Translations under genes and position numbers: made by a program | Shown: positions 53,312 through 62,865 of the stretch, one piece after another | Layout of the letters: every line of letters begins with the position of its first letter | Numbering within the stretch: position 1 is the first letter of the stretch | Assembly: GCF_024703895.1 (NCBI RefSeq) | Contig: NZ_CP087968.1 | Span: 1,178,001 to 1,242,000 of the forward strand | Direction: 5' to 3' | Length of the DNA: 64,000 nucleotides | From: Nocardioides sp. B-3 | Lineage (GTDB): Bacteria > Actinomycetota > Actinomycetes > Propionibacteriales > Nocardioidaceae | Notes under the pieces: generated by a model | Database searches by the model: none | What the model was told of the DNA's origin: nothing | What the model saw: only the letters and a program-made list of their open reading frames with translations

Positions 53312-54709
53312 TCAGTCCCGGATCCGGGGCCACGGAACGGCCTCTTCCAGCTCGTAGGCCAGCTCGAGAAGTCGGGCTTCCCGACCCCGTCCCGCGCCCA
53401 GCATCATGCCCTGCGGAAGACCCGTCGAGGTGGTCGCCAAGGGCAGCGAGATCGCGGGTTCACCGGTCGCGTTGGCGAGCGGTGTGAAGGCCACCCAGTC
53501 GAGCAACCGGTCCATGATCTGCTCGTAGTCGGCGCTCGGTGAGAGGTGGCCGACAGTGGGGGTGGCCGTCGCGAGCGTGGGCGTCAGCGTGACGTCGTAC
53601 GCCGAACGGTGGCGCGCCGCGAGGCGCTTGCTGCCGCCGATCGCGGCGATCGCGCCGGGGAGCCGGTGCAGGTTTCGCCGGGCGTGACGATCGAGCCCGA
53701 GGGTGAGGTTGTCGAGCTTGCTGGGGTCCCACGTCGGGCCGTGCGCGCGCCTGCCGGTCCGCACGAGGAACATCGCCATCATCGCCCAGTAGAGCAGGAA
53801 GTCGTCGACGAAGGAGTCGGGGACGGGCGGGTCGATCTCCTCCACGTGGTGGCCCATCGACTCGAGCAGCGCGGCGGTCTTGAGGGTGAGCTCGCGGACC
53901 TCCGGGCTGCAGTCGCGACCGACTCCCCGGGTCACGACCGCGACCCGCAGCCGCGCGCGACCCGGTCGGGTGATGTTGCCGATGGGCGCCAGCCGCGGGT
54001 GGCGGAAGACCTTCTCGGCCTCGCGGTAGAACGCGGCGGTGTCGCGCACCGAGCGGGTGAGCACGCCGTCGGAGATGATCCGCACCGGCATGTCGCGCAT
54101 CATCTTGTCCTGCGCCAACCGGTCACGGGTGGGCTTGAGTCCGACCAGTCCGTTGACCGCGGCCGGGATGCGGATGGAGCCGCCGCCGTCGTTGGCGTGG
54201 GCGATCGGGACCACTCCGGCCGCGACGAAGGCCGCGGAGCCGGCAGACGAGGCTCCCGCGTAGTGGTCGGTGTGCCGGGGCGTGCGCACCGGGCCGAGGC
54301 GCACGTGGTCGGCGGCCGCGTTGAAGCCGAACTCGGAGAGCTGGGTCTTGCCGAGCGGGATCAGCCCGGTGGCGAGGAACATGCGCGCGAAGTCGCCGTC
54401 ACGCTTGGCCGGTCTCGCGACGTAGGCATCGGTGCCCTGCTGCGTGGGCATGCCCTCGACGTCGACGTTGTCCTTGACGAACGTCGGGACGCCGGCGAAG
54501 AAGCCGGGCCTCGGCTTCCGGGCCTCGTCACGCGCACGGTCGAAGGCCTCGTAGGCCATCGCGCCCGGGTCGGCGTTGACCGCGCTGGCACGCGCGATGG
54601 CCGCGTCGACCACGTCGGTGACGGGCAGTCCGTCGTGCAGCGCGGCCACCAGTCCCACCGCGTCGAGGTCCTGCAGGGCGTCGTCGGCGAACGCGTGCAC
54701 ACGGGTCAT
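53312..54709 (-). CDS. Amidase signature family hydrolase
   Basis: Intact 465 residues. The Ser-cisSer-Lys triad is seen as Lys in GVPTFVKDNVDVEG, cis-Ser in YAGASSAGSAAFVAAGVVP and the nucleophile Ser in HANDGGGSIRIPAAVNG. The consensus GGSSGG is changed to GASSAG. The C-terminal part closes the barrel (SLPLATTSTGLPQGMMLGAG). Substrates in this family range from amides to aryl acylamides and cannot be predicted. Single gene; the next gene upstream ends 21 bases away. Confidence 0.93.
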   Translation of the reverse strand: MTRVHAFADDALQDLDAVGLVAALHDGLPVTDVVDAAIARASAVNADPGAMAYEAFDRARDEARKPRPGFFAGVPTFVKDNVDVEGMPTQQGTDAYVARPAKRDGDFARMFLATGLIPLGKTQLSEFGFNAAADHVRLGPVRTPRHTDHYAGASSAGSAAFVAAGVVPIAHANDGGGSIRIPAAVNGLVGLKPTRDRLAQDKMMRDMPVRIISDGVLTRSVRDTAAFYREAEKVFRHPRLAPIGNITRPGRARLRVAVVTRGVGRDCSPEVRELTLKTAALLESMGHHVEEIDPPVPDSFVDDFLLYWAMMAMFLVRTGRRAHGPTWDPSKLDNLTLGLDRHARRNLHRLPGAIAAIGGSKRLAARHRSAYDVTLTPTLATATPTVGHLSPSADYEQIMDRLLDWVAFTPLANATGEPAISLPLATTSTGLPQGMMLGAGRGREARLLELAYELEEAVPWPRIRD

Positions 54710-54730
54710 GGCGGGAGGTTAACCCCCGAC

Positions 54731-55318
54731 TCACCACACTCCGCTGGAGCCGCGTCGGTGGCACCCGACGAGGTGGTCGTCGATGATCCCGATGGCCTCC
54801 ATCAGGGCATACATCGTGGTCGGGCCGACGTGTGCGAATCCGCGCTTCTTCAGCGCCTTGCTGAGCGCGAGGCTCTCGGGGCTGGTGGTCACCATCTCGG
54901 CGGTGTCGTGCGGGGCCGGCGTCCTGTCGGGGCGGAAGGACCGGATGAACTCGGCCAGCCCGCCGTCCTCACGCAGCCGCACCGTCGCCTGCGCGTTGGC
55001 CACCGCTGCGTCGATCTTGCGGCGGTTGCGCACGATGCGAGCGTCGAGCATCAGGCGCTCGGTGTCGGCATCGCCGTACGCCGCGATCACGTCGGCATCG
55101 AAGTCGGCGAAGACCTCACGGAAGGCCGGACGCTTGTTCAGGATCGTCAACCAGGACAGGCCGGACTGGAACGCCTCGAGTGTGAGTCGCTCGAGGTGCG
55201 CGGCCTCGCCCTCGACGGGCATCCCCCACTCGGTGTCGTGGTAGGCGAGGTTGACCGGATCGCCGGCGCCCCACGGGCAGCGCGCGATTCCGTCGTCTCC
55301 GATCACCGGTCCACTCAT
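54731..55318 (-). CDS. tag: DNA-3-methyladenine glycosylase I
   Basis: 195 residues from ATG 55318 (MSGPVIGDDGIARCPWGAGD). It has the Tag family Zn ligands: Cys in RCPW, His in YHDTEWGMP, and His/Cys in DDHLVGCHRR. The catalytic Glu lies in LTLEAFQSGLSWLTILNKRP. It removes alkylated adenine from DNA in base excision repair. The longer open frame upstream lies in repeat-bearing intergenic sequence and is not likely coding. Confidence 0.94.
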   Translation of the reverse strand: MSGPVIGDDGIARCPWGAGDPVNLAYHDTEWGMPVEGEAAHLERLTLEAFQSGLSWLTILNKRPAFREVFADFDADVIAAYGDADTERLMLDARIVRNRRKIDAAVANAQATVRLREDGGLAEFIRSFRPDRTPAPHDTAEMVTTSPESLALSKALKKRGFAHVGPTTMYALMEAIGIIDDHLVGCHRRGSSGVW

Positions 55319-55373
55319 GCGCATCATCCTGCCTGCTGCCACCGACATCGCTCTGGTCGCGGCGGTGCGTGAA

Positions 55374-55399
55374 CCACATTTTCCGACCGTGGAATGTGG
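55374..55399. repeat. 26-base inverted repeat, copy 1
   Basis: CCACATT-TTCCGACCGTGG-AATGTGG. The first 14 bases (CCACATTTTCCGAC) are the same in the copy at 55458. It lies between divergent tag and the arsR-like gene. Confidence 0.7.
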
Positions 55400-55457
55400 G
55401 TGTGACACCTGCACCGGGCGGGTCGTCGGGGACACGCCGACCCGGGGGGTGATCAGG

Positions 55458-55483
55458 CCACATTTTCCGACTCAGGAATGTGG
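55458..55483. repeat. 26-base inverted repeat, copy 2
   Basis: CCACATT-TTCCGACTCAGG-AATGTGG. Same arms and spacer length as copy 1, with centres 84 bases apart (about eight helical turns), in direct orientation. Confidence 0.7.
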
Positions 55484-55517
55484 CTCACCCACCGCTGCGG
55501 GAACCGGGGCTTGACTC

Positions 55518-55543
55518 AATACGTTAGTTCTGACTAACGTATT
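55518..55543. promoter_or_regulatory. ArsR-type operator over the promoter
   Basis: Perfect palindrome AATACGTTAGT-TCTG-ACTAACGTATT. A -35-like TTGACT starts at 55511 and a -10-like TAACGT at 55535, 18 bases apart, so the operator covers the promoter. It ends 4 bases before the regulator ATG, a layout expected for autorepression. Confidence 0.8.
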
Positions 55544-55547
55544 ATTC

Positions 55548-55868
55548 ATGACCGACGCCCTCTCCGCCGCCGCGGAGCCGACCGAGCGCCGGATCCTGCA
55601 GATCTCGGCCCCGCAGCCGCGGACGGTCGGCGAGATCGCTGCCGAGTTCACCGTCACCGGGTCGGCCATCTCCCAGCACCTGCTGCTGCTGGAGGAGGTC
55701 GGCCTCGTCACTGCCGAGAAGGTCGGCCGGCAGCGGATCTACACCGTCCGACCCGCCGGCCTGCGCGACCTGCAGGCCGAGATCGACCGCTTCTGGACCA
55801 CCGAGCTCGACCTGCTCGTCGCCGACGCGCACCACCTCAACGACAACCGCCTCACCGACAACCGCTGA
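55548..55868 (+). CDS. ArsR-like transcriptional regulator
   Basis: Intact 106-residue winged-helix protein. The recognition region is RTVGEIAAEFTVTGSAISQH followed by the wing EKVGRQRIYTVRPAGL. No metal-binding Cys pair is present, so a non-metal signal is likely. ATG 55548 lies just after a perfect palindrome. It leads the operon with the SRPBCC fusion, 11 bases downstream. Such regulators paired with AHSA1-type proteins are frequent in actinobacteria. Confidence 0.92.
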   Translation: MTDALSAAAEPTERRILQISAPQPRTVGEIAAEFTVTGSAISQHLLLLEEVGLVTAEKVGRQRIYTVRPAGLRDLQAEIDRFWTTELDLLVADAHHLNDNRLTDNR

Positions 55869-55879
55869 AAGGCAACCCC

Positions 55880-56875
55880 ATGACCACCTTCACCAAGACC
55901 GCTGTCCTGCCCGTCTCCGTCGACGAGGCGTTCGCGCTCGTCACCCAGCCCGAGCGACTGCGCCGCTGGCAGGCCGTCACGGCCCGCGTCGACCTGCGCG
56001 TCGGCGGCGACTACCGCTGGACCGTCACCCCCGGCAACATCGCACTCGGCACCGTCCGCGAGGTCGAGCCGGGCAAGCGGATCGTGCTCGGCTTCGGCTG
56101 GGAGGATGGCGCCATGGGGCTCGAGCCCGACGCCTCGACACTGACCGTCACATTCACCCCGGTCGACAACGGCACCGAGGTCACGCTCACCCACGAGGGG
56201 CTGACCGAGGAGCAGGCCGTCGCCCACGCCGAGGGCTGGACGCACTTCCTCGAGCGACTCGAGCGGCTCGCGACGACCGGCGACGCAGGCCCCGACGAGT
56301 GGGCCGCCGCCCCGGAGAACCTCGACGAGCTCACCGCCGCCGAGGCCACCCTCGCCGTCCTGCAGCCGATCCTGCGGGGGCTCACCGAGGAGGACCGCGA
56401 GCGCCAGACGCCGTGCGCCGACTTCACCGGCCACCAGCTGGCCGAGCACCTCTTCGGCTCCCTCGTCGGGGTCGGCGCCATGGCGGGTGCGGAGATCGTG
56501 AACCCCGAGGAGGGTTCGCTGGAGGACCGCGTCTCCACCATGGCCGGCGACGTGATCGAGGCCTACCGCGCCCGTGGTGTCGAGGGCATGGTTGCCGGCC
56601 CCGGCGGCCACGACCTGCCCGCCACCGTGGCGGCCACCATCCTCTCGATCGAGTTCCTTCTCCACGCCCGGGACTTCGCCCGGACCAGCGGCCAGCAGGT
56701 GGTCGTCTCCGACGAGGTCGTCGCCCGGGTGGCCGAGCACGGCGCCGACATCATCGTCGGCGCGCGAGCTCGCGGCGCCTTCGGTGACGAGGTCGACGCA
56801 CCGGCCGAGGCGTCGCCGCTCGACAAGCTGGCGGCGTTCGCCGGTCGCCGTACGCCCGTGTCGGTCGTAGCCTGA
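55880..56875 (+). CDS. AHSA1-type SRPBCC domain fused to a TIGR03086-like domain
   Basis: Intact 331 residues. Residues 1-135 form an AHSA1/START-like domain (LPVSVDEAFALVTQPERLRR, VTLTHEGLTEEQAVAHAEGW). Residues 150-330 match the mycothiol-dependent-enzyme-like TIGR03086 family (LTEEDRERQTPCADFTGHQL, LLHARDFARTSGQ). The two usually occur as separate proteins. It follows the ArsR-like gene directly and is probably its target. Enzymatic activity is not established. Confidence 0.85.
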   Translation: MTTFTKTAVLPVSVDEAFALVTQPERLRRWQAVTARVDLRVGGDYRWTVTPGNIALGTVREVEPGKRIVLGFGWEDGAMGLEPDASTLTVTFTPVDNGTEVTLTHEGLTEEQAVAHAEGWTHFLERLERLATTGDAGPDEWAAAPENLDELTAAEATLAVLQPILRGLTEEDRERQTPCADFTGHQLAEHLFGSLVGVGAMAGAEIVNPEEGSLEDRVSTMAGDVIEAYRARGVEGMVAGPGGHDLPATVAATILSIEFLLHARDFARTSGQQVVVSDEVVARVAEHGADIIVGARARGAFGDEVDAPAEASPLDKLAAFAGRRTPVSVVA

Positions 56876-56880
56876 CGACC

Positions 56881-57231
56881 ATGGAGATGCCGAAGCACAC
56901 CGCCGAGGACAAGGCCCGCTTCCGGTCGCTGGTGACCGAGGGGCCCGGCGTCGAGATCAAGCCGATGTTCGGCTCGGTCGGCGCGTTCGTGAACGGCAAC
57001 ATGTATGCCGGGTTGTTCGGGTCGGCGGTGGGCGTCAAGGCCTCCCCCGCGGACCTCGCGGAGCTGTCGGCGATCGAGGGCTCGGGTCCCTTCGGGCCGG
57101 CCGAGCGGCCGATGGGCGGTTGGCTCGCGATGCCCGAGTCCTTCTCGGACGAGGACGCGATGTCGTGGATCGAGCGGGCGCGCGAGCACATCGCGACGTT
57201 GCCGCCCAAGGTGAAGAAGCCGAAGAAGTGA
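56881..57231 (+). CDS. TfoX N-terminal domain protein
   Basis: Intact 116 residues. VEIKPMFGSVGAFVNGNMYA and MGGWLAMPESFSDEDAMSWI match the TfoX/Sxy N-terminal domain. The C-terminal helical domain of TfoX is missing and replaced by a Lys-rich tail (KVKKPKK). It starts 5 bases after the preceding gene and overlaps the TerD gene. The function in actinobacteria is unknown; a role in competence should not be assumed. Confidence 0.88.
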   Translation: MEMPKHTAEDKARFRSLVTEGPGVEIKPMFGSVGAFVNGNMYAGLFGSAVGVKASPADLAELSAIEGSGPFGPAERPMGGWLAMPESFSDEDAMSWIERAREHIATLPPKVKKPKK

Positions 57232-57789
57232 CCCAGCTGTCAGCGGGCGACTCGCTCACCACGGGCGACGGCCAACCGCTCGGAAGGCTGCGGATGGCCG
57301 TCGGCTGGGAGCACACCCACACTGCCGGTTTCGCCGGCAGCGGCGCGGCGCCGGTCGACCTCGACGCGTCGGCCGTGCAGTTCGCCGGCGGGCAGTTCTT
57401 CGACGTGGCGTTCTTCAACAACCTCGCCACCCGCGACGGCTCGGTCGAGCACCTCGGCGACAACACGACCGGCAAGGGCGAGGGCGACGACGAGGCGATC
57501 AGCGTCGACCTCGCCAAGGTCTACGCCAAGGTCGACACGATCCTCTTCCCGGTGACGAGCTACCGGGGGCACTCGCTGGAATACGTCCGCAACGCCTACT
57601 GCCGCCCGGTCGACGACGCCGACGTGGAACTCGCGCGCTTCACGCTCACCCCCGGCGATCCGGGAGACGGGCGCCGTCATGGCCAAGCTCGTGCGGTACG
57701 GCGACGCGTGGCAGCTGCACGCGATCGGCTCGGGCATCGCGCTGAAGACGCCGACGGACTCGATCGAGTCGCTGGCGCCGTACGTCTGA
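57228..57789 (+). CDS. TerD family protein
   Basis: About 187 residues. GTG 57228 overlaps the TfoX stop (GTGA). MAVGWE, SAVQFAGGQFFDVAFFNNLA, GDNTTGKGEGDDEAISVDLA and VDTILFPVTSYRGHSLEYVR carry the family's Asp/Glu calcium-binding residues (DNTTGKGEGDDE). The frame breaks near 57662. Other ter genes are absent, so this is a lone TerD with unknown role, perhaps stress-related. Confidence 0.88.
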
Positions 57790-57822
57790 GGAGGCGTCAG
57801 CTCAATTGACCCGCTGCCGACC

Positions 57823-57894
57823 AACGGACCAAACAACGTCGGCGAGCAGAGATTCACGCTCGGCTGCGGAGCCTTCGCGACCGTTTGGTCCGTT
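57823..57894. repeat. Wide inverted repeat between convergent genes
   Basis: AACGGACCAAAC (57823-57834) and GTTTGGTCCGTT (57883-57894) are perfect 12-base inverse copies separated by 48 bases, lying between the convergent TerD and SMI1/KNR4 genes. It may work as a terminator for both or be the ends of a small miniature element. Confidence 0.5.
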
Positions 57895-57933
57895 CGTCTG
57901 TCGGGGACGCCGAGGACTTGGGGGTGACGGGAC

Positions 57934-58344
57934 TCAGAAGTCGAGGGCGCGGTTGTGGCTGCGCCAGATCTTCATCTCGTGGGGAACCGGGGCGTGCGGG
58001 ACCCAGCCCGGCATGAGGGTCGCGAGCGGAGCAACCGTCGTGAAGTCCACGTCCTCGAACCAGCCGTACACCTCGATCAGGGCATCACGCTCCTCGACCA
58101 CGCGCGTCAGCGGCAGCAGGTGCATGTCCCGGAACCTCAGCCACGGACCAGCGCCGAGCTCGTCCGCGGTCCCCGCGCTCCAGCCGTAGAGCTCGCGGTA
58201 GGCCGCCGGGAGGCGCACGCCCGGGGCCGACTCGACGTCGTCGATCTCGGTCGCACTCGCGCCCGGCAGCAGGTTGGGCCGGGGATCGAGGCCGTGCGCG
58301 GCGTAGGCATCCGCGAGGGCATCGAGGCGTTCGGCGAGACGCAA
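57934..58344 (-). CDS. SMI1/KNR4 family (SUKH) protein
   Basis: About 135 residues. PGVRLPAAYRELYGWSAGT, LRFRDMHLLPLTRVVEERD and MPGWVPHAPVPHEMKIWRS fit the SMI1/KNR4 fold, whose members include immunity proteins of toxin systems. No toxin is visible nearby. The start is unclear; TTG 58344 lies just after the pirin stop, and a CTG upstream overlaps it. Probably co-transcribed with pirin. Confidence 0.75.
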   Translation of the reverse strand: MRLAERLDALADAYAAHGLDPRPNLLPGASATEIDDVESAPGVRLPAAYRELYGWSAGTADELGAGPWLRFRDMHLLPLTRVVEERDALIEVYGWFEDVDFTTVAPLATLMPGWVPHAPVPHEMKIWRSHNRALDF

Positions 58345-58352
58345 CGGATCGG

Positions 58353-59339
58353 TCAGCCGCGGGACCGGAGGCGCGCGTTGGGCAGGGCGGGCGCGGGGAT
58401 CGGTGGCAGGGGCTCGTCGACGACGATCCCGAACCGACCGGCGCGCACCTCGCGGCCGTCGGTCACGCCGACGACCCGGTCCTGCCACTCCTCGCGGAAC
58501 GCGACGACCTCCTCGTGCGTGCGGCCGACGAAGTTCCACCACATGACGATCTGCTCGCCGAAGGGCGGCCCGCCGAGCACGACCACGCGAACCTCTTCGG
58601 AGCCCGCGGACAGCGTGACGGTCGAGCGACCGGGTGCGACGTAGGCCAGCTCGTCCTGCTTCACCTCACGCTCGTCGACCTGCAGCACACCGCTGTCCAC
58701 CGGGAAGCCGAGCTCGAAGGTCTCGTCCACCTCGAGGTCGAGCCGGGCGCCGGGATCGAGGTGCAGCTCCGCGCCGAGGAGCGGCGTGTACGTCGACACC
58801 GGGGACGTCTCGCCGAGCAGGGAGCCGAGGAAGACCCGGCCCGTCCAGCCCTCACTGCTCACCGGGACGGGCGCGTGGTGGGCGAAGCCGGGAGCGACGT
58901 GGCGGCTCGCGTCGGGAAGGGCCACCCAGAGCTGGACGCCGTGGAGCGCGGTCGTCGCCTCCGTGGACACCTCGGAGTGGCTGATCCCCTGTCCGGCGGT
59001 CATCAGGTTGACCTCGCCGGGGCGGACCATGGCGTGGTTGCCGGCACTGTCGCGGTGCACGATCTCGCCCTCGAACAGCCAGCTGACCGTCTGCAGACCG
59101 GTGTGCGGGTGCGGCGCGACGCTCATGCCACCGGAGTCCGCGACCCGGTCGGGTCCGTAGTGGTCGACGAAGCACCGGGCGCCGATCAGCGACCGCTCTC
59201 GCTGGGGCAGCGTGCGGCGTACGCGCATGGCACGGGGCCCGCCGAGCGGCACGTCGCGAGGCGTGAGCACCTCGATGCCGCACGTGACGTCGCCCGTGCT
59301 GGCCACGGTCTCCTGCGGGTCTCGCTCCGGGTTGGTCAT
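58353..59339 (-). CDS. Pirin family protein
   Basis: Intact 328 residues from ATG 59339 (MTNPERDPQETV). Two cupin domains: the first binds metal through His in SVAPHPHTGLQTVSWLFEGE and Glu/His in NLMTAGQGISHSEVS. FVDHYGPDRVADSGG and GVQLWVALP are pirin signatures; the C-terminal domain shows VVVLGGPPFGEQIVMWWNFV. Bacterial pirins can act as quercetinase-like dioxygenases or regulators; which applies is unknown. Confidence 0.93.
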   Translation of the reverse strand: MTNPERDPQETVASTGDVTCGIEVLTPRDVPLGGPRAMRVRRTLPQRERSLIGARCFVDHYGPDRVADSGGMSVAPHPHTGLQTVSWLFEGEIVHRDSAGNHAMVRPGEVNLMTAGQGISHSEVSTEATTALHGVQLWVALPDASRHVAPGFAHHAPVPVSSEGWTGRVFLGSLLGETSPVSTYTPLLGAELHLDPGARLDLEVDETFELGFPVDSGVLQVDEREVKQDELAYVAPGRSTVTLSAGSEEVRVVVLGGPPFGEQIVMWWNFVGRTHEEVVAFREEWQDRVVGVTDGREVRAGRFGIVVDEPLPPIPAPALPNARLRSRG

Positions 59340-59478
59340 GGTGCCCAACGCTACTCCGGCGACCTCGTCCGCAGTTCGAGGTCTGTTGGCAGCAAATCCT
59401 CTCGACCCGGGGTGCTGACGTCCCTAGGGTCGACAGCACCGAGCATGTTCGCACCTTTCACGAGAAGGACTGATCTGC

Positions 59479-60022
59479 ATGAGGAAGCTCGTCGAATCGA
59501 CGTTCGTGACGCTGGACGGCGTCATCGGTGACCCGCAGGTGTGGGGAGTGCCCTACTGGGACGCCCAGCACCGGGAGTACGCCACGGGGCTGATGGAATC
59601 CGCCGACGCCCTCGTCCCGGGGCGCGAGACCTACGAGAACTTCGCGGCTGCTCGGCCCGGCCGGTCGGGCGACCCCTACACCGACAAGATCAACGCGATG
59701 CCGAAGCACGTGGCGACCCGGACGCTGAGCGACCTGTCGTGGAACGCCACCCCGCTGGCCGGCGACGTGGGCGACGCGGTGGCCGCGCTCAAGCAGGAGG
59801 ACGGCGGTGACCTCCTCAAGTTCGGGACCGGCGAGCTCGACCAGACCCTGCTGGCGCGAGGGCTGCTCGACGAGCTGCACCTGTGGGTCTTCCCCGTCAT
59901 CGCCGGCAAGGGCGACCGGCTCCTCGACGGCCGAGGTCGACACCACGCACCTGAAGCTCGTCGACACGCACCGCCTCGACAGCGGGATCGTGGTGCAGGT
60001 GCTCGCGCCGACCGATGGCTGA
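59479..60022 (+). CDS. Dihydrofolate-reductase-like (RibD C-terminal) protein
   Basis: About 181 residues. MRKLVESTFVTLDGVIGDPQ, ALVPGRETYENFAAARPGRS, HVATRTLSDLSW and LKFGTGELDQTLLARGLLDE, then ELHLWVFPVIAGKGDRLL, match the RibD_C/DHFR-like family common in actinobacteria. The frame breaks near 59932 and the end is TTHLKLVDTHRLDSGIVVQV. The substrate is unknown; the family is distinct from true folate DHFR. Its stop overlaps the cupin start by 8 bases. Confidence 0.88.
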
Positions 60023-60422
60023 GATCCACCTCTCCCCCGTCCAGACCCTGCGCGTGGTCTCCTCGACGCCGGACGCCCTGCGCCTCGAGTCGACCCGGCA
60101 GCCGGGCGGCTCCGCTCCCCCACGACACTGGCACCCGCGCCGGGACGAGGAGTTCGAGGTGACGGCTGGGGTCCTGCGCGTCGATCTCGAGGGTGAGTCG
60201 CGCGACCTCACGGCCGGCGAAAGGCTGACGATCCCCCGCCGGACCGTGCACCGGATGTGGAACCCCGGCACCGATGAGACGCAGGCGACGTGGGTGATCA
60301 CGCCGGCCGGTCGCACCGAGGAGATGTTCCGCAGCATGGAGAAGGGGATGAGCCCGTTGCGGGCACTGCCGGTGCTCTGGCGCTTCCGGCACGAGATGCG
60401 GCTCGGGCCGGTGCGCGGCTGA
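60015..60422 (+). CDS. Cupin domain protein
   Basis: Intact 135 residues, single cupin barrel: PPRHWHPRRDEEFEVTAG holds His, His and Glu of the first metal motif, and ERLTIPRRTVHRMWNPG the His of the second. Overlap with the reductase gene suggests co-expression. No catalytic prediction is possible beyond a metal-binding barrel. Confidence 0.87.
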   Translation: MAEIHLSPVQTLRVVSSTPDALRLESTRQPGGSAPPRHWHPRRDEEFEVTAGVLRVDLEGESRDLTAGERLTIPRRTVHRMWNPGTDETQATWVITPAGRTEEMFRSMEKGMSPLRALPVLWRFRHEMRLGPVRG

Positions 60423-62774
60423 TCAGCTCAGGTGGGTCGGGTTGACATCGCGTCGTTCGCCGGTGCCCCGGGCACCGGCGATGTCGCGACCGACACCGGT
60501 CGGCTCGTAGCCCGGCTTCTCCAGGCGCACGATGACCGACTTGGAGGTCGGGGTGTTGCTGCCCTCGGCGGTCGAGTCGAGCGGCACCAGCGGATTGGTC
60601 TCCGGGTAGTAGGCCGCCGCGCACCCGCGGGGCTGGTCGTAGGACACGATCCGGAAGTCGCGCGCGACCCGCTCACGGTCCTGCCACTCACCGACCAGGG
60701 TCGACCATGTCGCCGTCGCTCCAGCCGAGTGAGTCGATGTCGGACGGGTGCACGAACACCACGCGACGCCCGCCCTTGATGCCGCGGTAGCGGTCGTCGA
60801 GGCCGTAGATCGTGGTGTTGAACTGGTCGTGCGAGCGCAGCGTCTGCAGGATCAGCCGCCCGGGCTCGACCTCCAGCACCTCGATCGGCGTGGACGTGAT
60901 CACCGCCTTGCCCGACCCGGTCTCGAAGGTCCGCGAGTCCCGGGGCGGGTGGGGCAGCACGAACCCGCCGGGCTGCTTGATCTTGTCGTCGTACGCCGCA
61001 CACCCCGGCACCACGCGCGCGATGTGGTGCCGGATCACCGAGTAGTCGTCGCGCATGGCGGCCCACGGGATCGTGGACCCGGGAAGCGTCGCGAGGGCCA
61101 TCGAGCAGACGATGTCGACCTCGGAACGCAGGTGCCCGGACGCGGGCTTGAGCGGCCCGTGGGAGGCGTGGACCGCCGACATCGAGTCCTCGACGGTGAC
61201 GCGCTGGCGGATGCCGCCGGTGAGGTCCTGCTCGCTGCGGCCGAGCGACGGCAGGATCAGTGCCTCGCCGCCCGTGACGACGTGCGAGCGGTTGAGCTTG
61301 GTCGAGACGTGCACGGTGAGGGCGCAGTTGCGCATGGCGCGCTCGGTGACCTCGGTGTCGGGGGCGGCCGCGACGAAGTTGCCGCCCGGGCCGAAGAACA
61401 CCCGCACCTTGCCGTCGCGCATCGCGCGGATCGCCTTGACGGTGTCATAGCCGTGCTCAGCGCGGCGGCTCGAAGTCGAACTCGTCGCGAAGTGCGTCGA
61501 GGAAGCGGTCTGGGGCCTGCTCCCAGACGCCCATCGTGCGGTCGCCCTGCACGTTGGAGTGGCCGCGCACCGGGCACAGCCCGGCACCGGGTCGCCCGAT
61601 GTTGCCCCCGGAGCATGGCGACGTTGACGATCTCCTTGATCACCGCCACCGAGTTGTGGTGCTGGGTGATGCCCATCGCCCAGCAGGTGATGGTGGCGTC
61701 GGAGTCGCGGAACATCTCGGCGGCCTGCGTGACCCGGGCGCGAGTCAGCCCGGTCGACCGTTCGACCTTCGCCCAGTCGAGGTCGGCCACGTGTGCGGCG
61801 TACGCCTCGAAGCCCTCGGTGTAGGTCGCCGGGAAGTCGTGGTCGAGGGCGTCCCACTCGACCAGCAGTGCGCCGATGGCCCGGAAGAGCGCGAGGTCGC
61901 CGTTGATGCGGATCGGCAGGTGCAGGTCGGCCATCGGCGTACCGGTGCCGATGACGCCGCGTGGTCGCTGCGGGTTCTTGAAGCGGACGAGGCCCGGCTC
62001 CTCGAGCGGGTTGATCGAGATGATCTTGGCGCCGTTGCCCTTGGCCTCCTCGAGCGCGGAGAGCATGCGCGGGTGGTTGGTGCCGGGGTTCTGGCCGGCG
62101 ACCACGATGAGCGACGCGCGGTGGATGTCGTCGAGGCTGACCGAGCCCTTGCCGATGCCGATCGTCTCGACGAGCGCCGTGCCGCTGGACTCGTGGCACA
62201 TGTTGGAGCAGTCCGGCAGGTTGTTCGTGCCGTAGGCGCGGGAGAAGAGCTGGTAGACGAACGCCGCCTCGTTGGAGGCCTTGCCGGACGTGTAGAAGAC
62301 GGCCTCGTCAGGGTGCGAGACCTGCTGCAGGTGGCCGGCGATGGTGGCGAATGCGTCGTCCCGGGTGATCGGCTCGTAGTGCGTCGCGCCCGCGCGGAGC
62401 ACCATCGGCTCGGTGATGCGGCCCTGCTTGCCCAGCCAGAACTCGGTGCGTCCAGCCATGTCCTCGACCGAGTGCTCGGCGAAGAACTCCGGGCCGACGC
62501 GCTCGCGGGTCGCCTCCTCGGCGACCGCCTTGGCGCCGTTCTCGCAGAACTCGGCCGTGTGCCGGTGCGACGGATCCGGGTCGGGCCACGCGCAGCCCCG
62601 GCAGTCGAAGCCGTCGACCTGGTTGAGTCGCAGCAGCGTCTGGGCCGTGCGCCGCACGCCCATCTGGCTGATGCCCAGCTCCATCGCCTTCGCGACGGCC
62701 GTGATGCCAGCCGCCGTGTGCGGTCCGTGCTCGACCTCGAGGTCACTGTCACCCTTGTTCCGGAAGCGCTTCAT
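60423..62774 (-). CDS. FdhF/YdeP family molybdopterin oxidoreductase
   Basis: About 780 residues. [80 protein letters not shown] and [16 protein letters not shown] identify the TIGR01701 branch related to formate dehydrogenase H. The N-terminal [4Fe-4S] Cys set of FdhH is reduced. The C-terminal molybdopterin dinucleotide domain is [20 protein letters not shown]. The frame breaks near 61605, 61465 and 60700. Formate is a plausible substrate, but YdeP-type members have unclear activity. ATG 62774 ([10 protein letters not shown]). Confidence 0.9.
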
Positions 62775-62865
62775 GCCCTCCATCCTGCCTCGCAGCGCGC
62801 GGGCTGTCGCGCGCCGGACACCTGCACCTTCCCCCGCGTTCATCGCGGTGCGCCACGGTGCCCCC

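Noticed and set aside
56881..57231. Competence regulator TfoX
   Set aside because: Only the N-terminal domain is present and no competence genes are nearby; the domain is widespread in actinobacteria without known link to DNA uptake.
57228..57789. Tellurite resistance operon
   Set aside because: A single TerD without TerZABCE; presence of the fold alone does not support resistance.
57934..58344. Toxin-immunity pair based on the SMI1/KNR4 protein
   Set aside because: No polymorphic toxin or secretion gene adjoins it; the neighbours are pirin and TerD.
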